This document shows positions 1 to 5,114 of a stretch of 5,114 nt of DNA, piece by piece. Made by a program: the position numbers and the translations under genes. Every line of letters starts with the position of its first letter. Positions within the stretch are counted from its first letter, which is position 1. This DNA comes from Chloroflexota bacterium (GTDB lineage: Bacteria > Chloroflexota > Anaerolineae > J102): the NCBI GenBank assembly GCA_024276255.1, contig JAJRXO010000307.1:1-5114 (forward strand). The letters are read 5' to 3'. The notes below the pieces were generated by a model. The model had not been told where the DNA came from, did no database searches, and saw only the letters and a list, made by a program, of their open reading frames with translations.

Positions 1-266
1 ATCCGCCCTACGACGTGCCTTTCCGTCAATATGCCGCCCAGGGCTTCAGTTGGCATGATCAGGTACGCCTGGCCGAATGGCTGGCCGCCCATCCTGGCCC
101 GGTCGTGGCATCCAATCAGGCCACTCCCCGCATCGTCGAGCTGTACCAAGACCTGGGATTCGAACTACGTCATCTGGCGGGACCGCGCCGCATCTCATGC
201 AAAGGTGATCGCACACCCGCCCGCGAAATCCTGGCATATAAAGGATTATCCATCCCCACTCACTGA
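1..266 (+). CDS. Dam-type (D12 class) adenine-N6 DNA methyltransferase, C-terminal part (5'-truncated by window)
   Basis: This is the C-terminal 87 codons of an S-adenosylmethionine-dependent methyltransferase that would methylate adenine N6 in a short DNA target. The frame is open to the left edge. The first complete codons, from base 3, read PPYDVPFRQY, and the two preceding bases (AT) are the end of a codon that can be Asp (GAT). The window therefore begins at the catalytic motif IV, DPPY. Downstream features typical of the D12/Dam family follow in order: an F-x-Y-like stretch, GFSWHDQVRLAEWL, a VVASNQATPRIVELY strand-helix unit, and a RRISCKGDRTPAREILA tail. About 88 residues after DPPY is close to E. 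coli Dam, which has roughly 95. The target-recognition domain and SAM motif I lie outside the window, so specificity cannot be read. It could be a solitary methylase or part of a restriction-modification pair. It ends 5 bases before comM, which suggests co-transcription. Confidence 0.88.
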   Translation, partial: PPYDVPFRQYAAQGFSWHDQVRLAEWLAAHPGPVVASNQATPRIVELYQDLGFELRHLAGPRRISCKGDRTPAREILAYKGLSIPTH

Positions 267-271
267 TCGCC

Positions 272-1798
272 ATGCTTGCCAAGGTTTATTCTTGTGCGAT
301 TTTGGGCCTCGATGGCCAGATCATCGAGGTAGAAATTGATAAAGGCGGTGGCATGTCCAAATTCATGATGGTGGGATTACCTGACACCGCGGTGCAGGAG
401 TCGCGGGTACGCGTAAGGGCAGCCATCCGCAACAGCGGGCTCAGATTCCCCATGGGCCTGTACACCGTTAATCTGGCGCCGGCCGATTTACCCAAGCGTG
501 GCCCGGCTTATGATCTCCCCATCGCTGTGGGAGTGCTGGCGGCCACAGAGCAAATCCCTATGGAAGCAGTGACAGGGGCCGTTTTCATCGGTGAGCTAGC
601 GCTCGATGGCAGCCTGCGGCATGTCAATGGCATCCTGCCCATGACCAGCTTCGCCCGCCAACAGGGGTTTATCCGCATCTATGTCCCCGAGATCGATGCA
701 GCCGAAGCGGCGCTGGTCGAAGGCATCGAGGTGATCCCGGTCGATCATCTCACCCATCTGGTCAACCATCTCAACGACGTGGTACCGATTCCCTCCCAGC
801 CAACTATCCCTCGCGAACAACTGAGCGTCGATCGTTATCCCGTCGACATGGCAGATGTCAAGGGGCAGGAGCACGTCAAACGGGCGCTGGAAGTCGCCGC
901 GGCCGGGGGGCACAATATGCTCATGTCGGGGCCGCCCGGCGCCGGGAAAACCCTGCTGGCTCGTTGTTTACCCACCATTCTGCCGCGGCTCACCGAAAGC
1001 GAAGCCCTCGATGTCACTCGCATCTATTCGGTAGCCGATCAGCTTCCGCCGCACACACCCCTCATCCGTACCCGTCCCTTCCGCGCCCCCCATCACACCA
1101 TCTCCTACGCCGGTCTCATCGGCGGCGGGCGATGGCCGCGACCCGGCGAGATCAGTCTGGCCCATCGCGGGGTGCTCTTTTTGGATGAGCTGCCCGAATT
1201 TGGCAGCCGCATGCTGGAGATGCCGAGACAGCCCCTGGAAGACAAGCAGATCACCCTCTCGCGGGCCGCCGGGGCGGTGACCTTTCCCACCAATTTCATG
1301 CTCGTAGCCGCCATGAATCCCTGCCCCTGTGGCTACTATGGCGATCCCACCCGGGCCTGCACCTGTTCGAACGCCGCCATTCAGAATTACCAGAAGCGTA
1401 TCTCAGGCCCGCTTCTCGATCGCATCGACATCCACGTGCAGGTGCCCCGCGTCGATTTCGAAAAACTCACCGACGACACGCGCGGCGAGCCATCAGCAGC
1501 CATCCGCCAGCGTGTGCAGAGGGCGCGGGAGATGCAGGAACAGCGGCTGGCAGAGTTCCCCCAAATCAGCTGCAATGCCGATATGGGCCCCAACGAAGTG
1601 CGAATGTTTTGCGCCCTCGACGAAACAGGCCATCAGCTCATCGGCGCGGCCATGCGCCAGCTGGGACTCAGCGCCCGCGCCTACCATCGCCTGCTCAAAC
1701 TGGCCCGCACCATCGCCGATCTGGCGGGCAGCGAACACATTCAACCGCCTCATATCGCCGAGGCCATCCAGTATCGACCCCGCCGAAAAACGTACTGA
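272..1798 (+). CDS. comM: ComM/YifB-family AAA+ ATPase (Mg-chelatase-like branch-migration helicase)
   Basis: A complete 508-residue cytoplasmic protein, the usual length for ComM/YifB. Known family members form hexameric helicases that drive branch migration of single-stranded donor DNA during natural transformation; other roles are possible in non-competent hosts. Residues 1-170 form the N-terminal ChlI/Lon-protease-like fold (MLAKVYSCAILGLDG, then VGLPDTAVQESRVRVRAA and NLAPADLPKRGPAYDLPIA). Residues 190-400 form the AAA+ core, with Walker A GPPGAGKT (220-227), RAPHHTIS (271-278), Walker B VLFLDE (301-306), the Cys pairs C351/C353 and C363/C365 in a CPCG...CTC arrangement that may bind metal, and LLDRIDI with Arg384. 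The C-terminal helical lid includes LSARAYHRLLKLARTIADL (466-484). The ATG start matches the family N-terminus. No convincing Shine-Dalgarno precedes it, and it lies 5 bases after the methyltransferase stop, so translational coupling is likely. Oddity: the usual L-R-x-P-L-E-D-G segment reads PRQPLEDK here (residues 318-325). Confidence 0.95.
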   Translation: MLAKVYSCAILGLDGQIIEVEIDKGGGMSKFMMVGLPDTAVQESRVRVRAAIRNSGLRFPMGLYTVNLAPADLPKRGPAYDLPIAVGVLAATEQIPMEAVTGAVFIGELALDGSLRHVNGILPMTSFARQQGFIRIYVPEIDAAEAALVEGIEVIPVDHLTHLVNHLNDVVPIPSQPTIPREQLSVDRYPVDMADVKGQEHVKRALEVAAAGGHNMLMSGPPGAGKTLLARCLPTILPRLTESEALDVTRIYSVADQLPPHTPLIRTRPFRAPHHTISYAGLIGGGRWPRPGEISLAHRGVLFLDELPEFGSRMLEMPRQPLEDKQITLSRAAGAVTFPTNFMLVAAMNPCPCGYYGDPTRACTCSNAAIQNYQKRISGPLLDRIDIHVQVPRVDFEKLTDDTRGEPSAAIRQRVQRAREMQEQRLAEFPQISCNADMGPNEVRMFCALDETGHQLIGAAMRQLGLSARAYHRLLKLARTIADLAGSEHIQPPHIAEAIQYRPRRKTY

Positions 1799-1813
1799 AG
1801 ACATTGACCCCAT

Positions 1814-1843
1814 AAAAAACACCCCGCCGCTACGGGCAGGGTG
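1814..1843 (-). terminator. Rho-independent terminator of the tRNA-fMet/tRNA-Met unit
   Basis: Read on the - strand, CACCC (1839-1843) pairs with GGGTG (1820-1824). After one mismatch, three more G-C pairs (1835-1837 with 1826-1828) close a 6-base loop. The stem is followed at once by six T residues (1814-1819) and then AT. It lies 9 bases beyond the tRNA-Met discriminator base, exactly where a tRNA operon should end. On the + strand no T-run follows the hairpin, so it should not terminate comM. Confidence 0.82.
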
Positions 1844-1852
1844 CGGAACAGG

Positions 1853-1926
1853 TGGCGACGGGTGGACTCGAACCACCGACACAGCGATTATGAGCCGCTT
1901 GCTCTGACCTCCTGAGCTACGTCGCC
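1853..1926 (-). tRNA. tRNA-Met(CAT), elongator type
   Basis: The 74-nt gene folds into a full cloverleaf on the - strand. The 7-bp acceptor stem is GGCGACG/CGTCGCC, the D stem GCTC/GAGC has a 9-nt loop, and the anticodon stem AGCGG/TCGCT encloses the loop CTCATAA with anticodon CAT. The variable loop is 5 nt (GTGTC), and the T stem GGTGG/CCACC carries loop TTCGAGT. The discriminator is A73. The next bases are CCT, so CCA is not encoded. The fully paired acceptor and the absence of three consecutive G-C pairs in the anticodon stem separate it from the initiator. A GGCGACG start resembles elongator tRNA-Met. The alternative is tRNA-Ile2, whose CAT anticodon is modified to lysidine; I consider it less likely. 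It is the second gene of the unit, transcribed after tRNA-fMet. Confidence 0.9.
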
Positions 1927-1934
1927 ATATCGAA

Positions 1935-1957
1935 GCCCTGGCTCTTAGAACCAGGGC
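1935..1957. repeat. Palindrome between the two tRNA genes
   Basis: Seven-base perfect arms, GCCCTGG (1935-1941) and CCAGGGC (1951-1957), flank a 9-base spacer whose inner bases are partly self-complementary. In the tRNA precursor (- strand) it would form a stable hairpin just before the elongator tRNA-Met, possibly a processing signal. On the + strand the second arm is followed by ATTTTG, so it might act as a weak terminator for comM transcripts. Neither role is proven by the sequence. Confidence 0.6.
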
Positions 1958-1965
1958 ATTTTGAG

Positions 1966-2037
<72 letters not shown>

Positions 2038-2049
2038 GTGGTAAGAAGT

Positions 2050-2078
2050 ATTCTACTTAATCGAGGCCAATTTGTCAA
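2050..2078 (-). promoter_or_regulatory. Sigma-70-type promoter for the tRNA unit
   Basis: On the - strand a perfect -35 box TTGACA (2073-2078) is separated by exactly 17 bp from a -10 box TAGAAT (2050-2055), five of six matches to TATAAT. Transcription would begin near 2043, about six bases before the first base of tRNA-fMet. This geometry is typical of a strong constitutive tRNA promoter. Confidence 0.85.
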
Positions 2079-2262
2079 ACTGAGGAGATTAGTCGATTGC
2101 ATCCCTGGAATCTGGGGCGGATGGTTGCAAACTGGGCATTCGGCAGCGGCAGAGATGGCGCATCAACAAATACCAACCCGCCAAACCGTCCCCGGCCAGT
2201 CGCCCATGATACTGACAGCCATCTGATTTGAGTTCGGGTACGGAAATCGAAGGTAGCCCATC
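2079..2262. other. Intergenic region without identifiable feature
   Basis: These 184 bases lie between the tRNA promoter and the stop codon of the ABC ATPase gene, both pointing left. I see no recognisable gene, no hairpin with a T-run to end the ABC transcript, and no repeat. A 62-codon open frame here, overlapping the ABC stop as ATGA, shows no family resemblance and is judged spurious. Confidence 0.5.
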
Positions 2263-3114
2263 TCATCCATGACTGTGTTCTGTTTCACCGCCGCTGCAAC
2301 AGGTATCGGTGAGCAGCATATCGCCCGGGGTCACATCGTCAACGGGTAGCCGGTGCAAATGCCCGCCATACGCTGTGATCAGGTTCTCCGGGCGCAGCGC
2401 CTTTTCCGGTGCACCAAAGGCAATGATACGTCGATTCAGCAGCATGATACGATTGAAATGGGTGGCAGCCTGATCGAGATCATGGGTGGCCATGAGCACC
2501 GTGACGCCGGAAGCCTGCACCTGATCCAGAATCTCAAAGATGGCATCCTGGCTGGGCGCGTCGAGCCCGCTGAGTGGCTCATCCAGCAACAACAATTCGG
2601 CTTCCTGTGCCAGAGCCCGCGCCAGAAACACGCGCTGTTGCTGACCGCCAGATAATTCACCGATCTGGCGCCGGGCATAGGCCAGCATATCCACCTGCTG
2701 CAAAGCCTGCCGCACCTTTTGCCAGTCGTGACGCCGCGGCCAGCGAAACAAACCAATGCGCCCGGAACGGCCCATCATGACCACGTCGGCCACGGAAACG
2801 GGAAAGCTCCAGTCGATCTGCCGACGTTGCGGCACATAGCCGATGCAAATATGGCTGCCCGGCGGTTCACCGAAGATACGCAGCTGACCGGAAGACGGTC
2901 GAATAATGCCCGCTATAACCTGGAACAGGGTGCTTTTACCCGCCCCATTGGGGCCTACAATGGCAATGCGTTCACCCCGCTCAATGCTGAAACTCACGTT
3001 GTCGAGCGCCATCACAGCATCATAATACACCGACACCTGCTCCAACTCCAGACAGGGCGCCGGTTCATGGTGTGAGGCCTGAGGGTAACGCAGTTGCGAC
3101 AAAGATTCAAACAT
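2263..3114 (-). CDS. Manganese/zinc-type ABC transporter ATP-binding protein
   Basis: A 283-residue ATPase subunit that would power import of a divalent metal from the cytoplasmic face of the membrane, in the ZnuC/MntB/SitB/TroB group. In order it has Walker A GPNGAGKS (54-61), Q-loop VPQ (Gln96), the group-typical YVPQRRQIDWSFPVSVADVV (93-112) followed by MMGR, signature LSGGQQQR (154-161), Walker B LLLLDEP (174-180, Glu179), D-loop SGLD (182-185) and H-loop His211. All catalytic parts are intact. The acidic Cys/His-rich end DTCCSGGETEHSHG (270-283) may bind metal. The ATG start gives about 20 residues before the first beta strand (CLELEQVSV). It is kept because the only later candidates, GTG codons at 27 and 29, would remove that strand. 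No Shine-Dalgarno is seen. No permease or solute-binding gene is adjacent, so the partners must be encoded elsewhere. Zinc versus manganese cannot be decided from sequence. Confidence 0.93.
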   Translation of the reverse strand: MFESLSQLRYPQASHHEPAPCLELEQVSVYYDAVMALDNVSFSIERGERIAIVGPNGAGKSTLFQVIAGIIRPSSGQLRIFGEPPGSHICIGYVPQRRQIDWSFPVSVADVVMMGRSGRIGLFRWPRRHDWQKVRQALQQVDMLAYARRQIGELSGGQQQRVFLARALAQEAELLLLDEPLSGLDAPSQDAIFEILDQVQASGVTVLMATHDLDQAATHFNRIMLLNRRIIAFGAPEKALRPENLITAYGGHLHRLPVDDVTPGDMLLTDTCCSGGETEHSHG

Positions 3115-3123
3115 ATTGCAAGT

Positions 3124-3138
3124 TTATCATAATTACGG
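3124..3138 (-). promoter_or_regulatory. Candidate -10 element overlapped by a Zur/Fur-family-like operator
   Basis: On the - strand a 15-base 7-1-7 element, CCGTAAT-T-ATGATAA, lies 10-24 bases before the ATG of the metal ABC ATPase. Its left half matches six of seven bases of the known B. subtilis Zur half-site TCGTAAT; the right half matches less well (four of seven). It overlaps a -10-like hexamer TATGAT (3126-3131). No good -35 box is present at 16-18 bp. If real, metal-loaded repressor would block RNA polymerase directly. Initiation about 7 bases beyond the -10 would leave only about 5 nt before the ATG, a nearly leaderless mRNA, which fits the absence of a Shine-Dalgarno. Confidence 0.35.
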
Positions 3139-3190
3139 TGCACATGCCACGAATCCGCTCATCAGGCCGCGCTGCGGAGAACGCCCAACC

Positions 3191-5114
3191 CTACCAGGCG
3201 ACGGTAGCAGCCACACTGGGATGATCCGAAGCCGGGCTTTCGATCCATTTTGCGTCGAGCACATTCGTACCGGGTGAAACAAAAATATGATCGATCTTTC
3301 TCAGGGGTCGGTGCCCCTCATCATCCTGCCAATCTGGCCATCTCACCATCCAGCTATCCTGCAACACCCGGGTTGTGATCACATATTGGTCTCCGGAAGG
3401 GCGGAAATTAAAATCTCCCATAACAATAATGGGTCCAGAATCCGGCAACAATTGCAGAAGCTGGTCTTGCTGGATCATGGGACCGCCATTGCCCAGATGA
3501 GTGACCAGCACATGTACGAGCTGGTTCTGAATCTGAATATCGGCCAGGATCACGGCCACCTGCTCACCTTCGCTGTACAAAAAGGCTGTGCGGGGATTGC
3601 GGATGGGGTAACGGGAAAGCAGGGCAATACCAAAGGTGCCGGTGACTGTCTTGGGCCCATAATAAGTATAGCGACGCAGATGCTGGGCAAAATAGCGCAC
3701 CACATCGGCATTGCCGCCGGCTATGCGGGCATTATCCGATTCCTGCAGGCCGATGATATCCGCGTCGATTTGTTGCAGAACAGCCAACTGACCATCAAAG
3801 TTGCGCTGGCCATCCGCACTATACCCTTGCTGAATGTTGTAGGTCTGCACAGTGAGCGTGGTTGGCAGGTCCGTGGGTGCGGGGGGCGGCATATTGCGAA
3901 CCACGCCGCCGATCATGGCCAGACCAGCCAACGCCAACATTGCGGCGGCCAGCGAGGGCGGCAGCGACGGCAATTCGATGCGTTGCCGCGGCACCGTGAT
4001 CAGCAACAAAATACCCGGCACCAGGTGCACCAGCCAGAATTGGTTGCGGAACCAGGGGCCGATCACAGGAATATAATCGTAAACCGTGGTAAAAACATGG
4101 GCCAGGGTCAGCACTAACAGGAGCAGGGCTGCCAGCCCCATGATCAGGCCCATGCGGGCAGGGCGCGGCCGCGCGGCGGCCAGGCTGCCTGCCAGCAGGC
4201 CGAAATCAAAAGCCAGCAACGGCGAAAGCGCGATGCTGAGGAATAGGGGCAGGGCTTGCAACCAGCCGGTTGCCGGAGCGAAAAAGGGATAGGCCGCAGG
4301 GTCAGCCGGGAAGCTGCTCTGATGCACGAACGCAGTCAGGGCCAGTGAGCCCACCAGCAGGACATTTCCCAGCAGCACATGCTGCGGCTGCCATACACGA
4401 CCACGCACCCAGGTCAACAGGGCCAAGCTCCAACTGAGTCCAAACAACAGGATGATCTGGCGATAATCCACTCCGGTCCAGCGGGACAGCACATGCGGCG
4501 CCGAAAACACAAAATACAGCAGGGCAATGACCGCCATTAGCCCGATAGCAGCAGCGAAAGGTCTCTGAGTCGGGAAGGTGTCCGACTTCTCCGCGGGTGC
4601 AGCGGGCATTCGGCTGAGATACCAGACCGCGATCAGGGCCAGCGCCCAACCGATCAACTGTCCCCAGCCTATGGTCGAGAGATCCAGCCCCCAACCCCAG
4701 CTACGCAGCGCAACCGAGAGCAGGACCGCTATCATCGTCGCCCCGGCCCATACGCTGCGGGTGTATCTGGCAGGCCCGGTCTCGGTTAGCAGTTGTGCGG
4801 GCAGCCAGAGCATGAAAGCCCCCACACCCGCCCCGGCTACCAGCATCCTACCCCTTGTGGGCAATACCGGCTCCAGCAGCCGGGCGATGAATAGCATCGC
4901 CAGCAAAGCGATCAGATATCGTTTGTTCGGAAGCATCCGCCTGCCCAGCAGCAAGAAGGGTGTCAATAAAAACAGGACGGCGACGATTTCCGGAGGGATG
5001 CTGGTGCCCAACAGACCAAACACATAGATATGTTCGATAAAATCAGCCAGAACCTGCAAGAAAAATAGCAGAACAATACCCAGAGCAATGATTTTTCCCG
5101 TTTGGCGTGCGGTG
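3191..5114 (-). CDS. Polytopic membrane protein with C-terminal Cwh43-like endonuclease/exonuclease/phosphatase (EEP) domain; N-terminus outside window
   Basis: At least 640 residues. A TTG at 5057-5059 could be taken as the start, but the frame continues upstream to the window edge and encodes hydrophobic GKIIALGIVLLFFL, which forms one membrane helix with the residues after that TTG. The real start therefore lies beyond 5114. Numbering from the first complete codon, residues 1-410 carry about 12-13 hydrophobic segments. A proline-rich linker (MPPPAPTDLP) leads to an EEP domain at 419-640. Its metal and catalytic set is complete: Asn426 (YNIQ), Glu458 (GLQES), His539 (VTHLGN), Asp567/Asn569 (GDFNF), Asp608/His609 (KIDH) and Asp630/His631 (SDH). 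EEP enzymes cleave phosphodiester or phosphomonoester bonds in nucleic acids, inositol phosphates or phospholipids. The motifs RIAGGNADVVRYFA, YYGPKTVTGTFGIALLS and SEGEQ resemble the C-terminal domain of Cwh43/PGAP2IP, the eukaryotic GPI-lipid remodelling factor. A membrane lipid substrate is thus an inference. Its TAG stop lies 76 bp before the ABC ATPase on the same strand. Confidence 0.88.
   Translation of the reverse strand, partial: TARQTGKIIALGIVLLFFLQVLADFIEHIYVFGLLGTSIPPEIVAVLFLLTPFLLLGRRMLPNKRYLIALLAMLFIARLLEPVLPTRGRMLVAGAGVGAFMLWLPAQLLTETGPARYTRSVWAGATMIAVLLSVALRSWGWGLDLSTIGWGQLIGWALALIAVWYLSRMPAAPAEKSDTFPTQRPFAAAIGLMAVIALLYFVFSAPHVLSRWTGVDYRQIILLFGLSWSLALLTWVRGRVWQPQHVLLGNVLLVGSLALTAFVHQSSFPADPAAYPFFAPATGWLQALPLFLSIALSPLLAFDFGLLAGSLAAARPRPARMGLIMGLAALLLLVLTLAHVFTTVYDYIPVIGPWFRNQFWLVHLVPGILLLITVPRQRIELPSLPPSLAAAMLALAGLAMIGGVVRNMPPPAPTDLPTTLTVQTYNIQQGYSADGQRNFDGQLAVLQQIDADIIGLQESDNARIAGGNADVVRYFAQHLRRYTYYGPKTVTGTFGIALLSRYPIRNPRTAFLYSEGEQVAVILADIQIQNQLVHVLVTHLGNGGPMIQQDQLLQLLPDSGPIIVMGDFNFRPSGDQYVITTRVLQDSWMVRWPDWQDDEGHRPLRKIDHIFVSPGTNVLDAKWIESPASDHPSVAATVAW

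Noticed and set aside
241..271. AAGGA at 241-245 considered as the Shine-Dalgarno of comM, and the nearby TATAAAGG considered as a -10 box.
   Set aside because: AAGGA is 26 bases from the ATG, too far for a ribosome binding site, and the A/T-rich stretch lies within methyltransferase codons with no matching -35 box.
1493..1882. A 129-codon open frame on the - strand.
   Set aside because: It is antisense to the 3' part of comM and runs through the tRNA terminator and into the tRNA-Met gene; it is a shadow of the real gene.
2075..2266. A 63-residue open frame on the - strand whose ATG overlaps the ABC ATPase stop as ATGA, resembling translational coupling.
   Set aside because: The product is not hydrophobic enough to be a permease, matches no family I know, and runs into the -35 box of the tRNA promoter. 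The overlap is probably chance.
3160..3180. A short inverted repeat, CCGC-GCT-GCGG, between the membrane-EEP gene and the ABC gene, considered as a terminator.
   Set aside because: Only a 4-bp stem with a 3-base loop and no T-run on either strand; too weak to support a terminator.
3287..4117. A 276-codon open frame on the + strand.
   Set aside because: It lies entirely antisense to the EEP part of the membrane protein, has composition typical of a shadow frame (many Gln and His), and shows no domain.

Overview
The window is bacterial chromosomal DNA of moderately high GC content with densely packed genes. It holds no mobile element, CRISPR array or rRNA. The protein sequences most resemble Chloroflexota (Anaerolineae-like) versions of their families. 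This is an impression from motif style in ComM and the membrane/EEP protein, not the result of a search, so the phylum is a moderate-to-low confidence inference. Both tRNA genes lack an encoded 3' CCA, so the host must use a CCA-adding enzyme.

Left part, + strand (1-1798): the 3' end of a Dam-type (D12 class) adenine-N6 DNA methyltransferase, cut by the window edge exactly at its catalytic DPPY motif. It is followed after only 5 bases by a complete ComM/YifB-family AAA+ ATPase (Mg-chelatase-like), the branch-migration helicase linked to natural transformation. Spacing and orientation suggest one operon.

Middle part, - strand (1814-2078): a compact, complete tRNA transcription unit read toward comM. 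It has a near-consensus sigma-70 type promoter (TTGACA, 17 bp, TAGAAT), initiator tRNA-fMet(CAT), a 39-bp spacer with a strong palindrome, elongator tRNA-Met(CAT), and a hairpin plus T6 intrinsic terminator. It is convergent with comM. About 185 bases between the promoter and the next gene hold nothing I can identify.

Right part, - strand (2263-5114): a manganese/zinc-type ABC transporter ATPase. Before it lies a 76-bp intergenic region containing a possible -10 element and a Zur-like operator very close to the start codon. Upstream of that is a large membrane protein with about 12-13 membrane segments fused to a C-terminal endonuclease/exonuclease/phosphatase (EEP) domain resembling the Cwh43 C-terminal domain. 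Its reading frame stays open to the window edge, so the N-terminus is missing. No permease or metal-binding protein accompanies the ABC ATPase here.

No previously undescribed multi-gene system is evident. The items most worth a second look are the membrane-EEP fusion, the orphan metal ABC ATPase with a Cys/His tail and Zur-like site, the methyltransferase-comM pair, and the unusual initiator tRNA.
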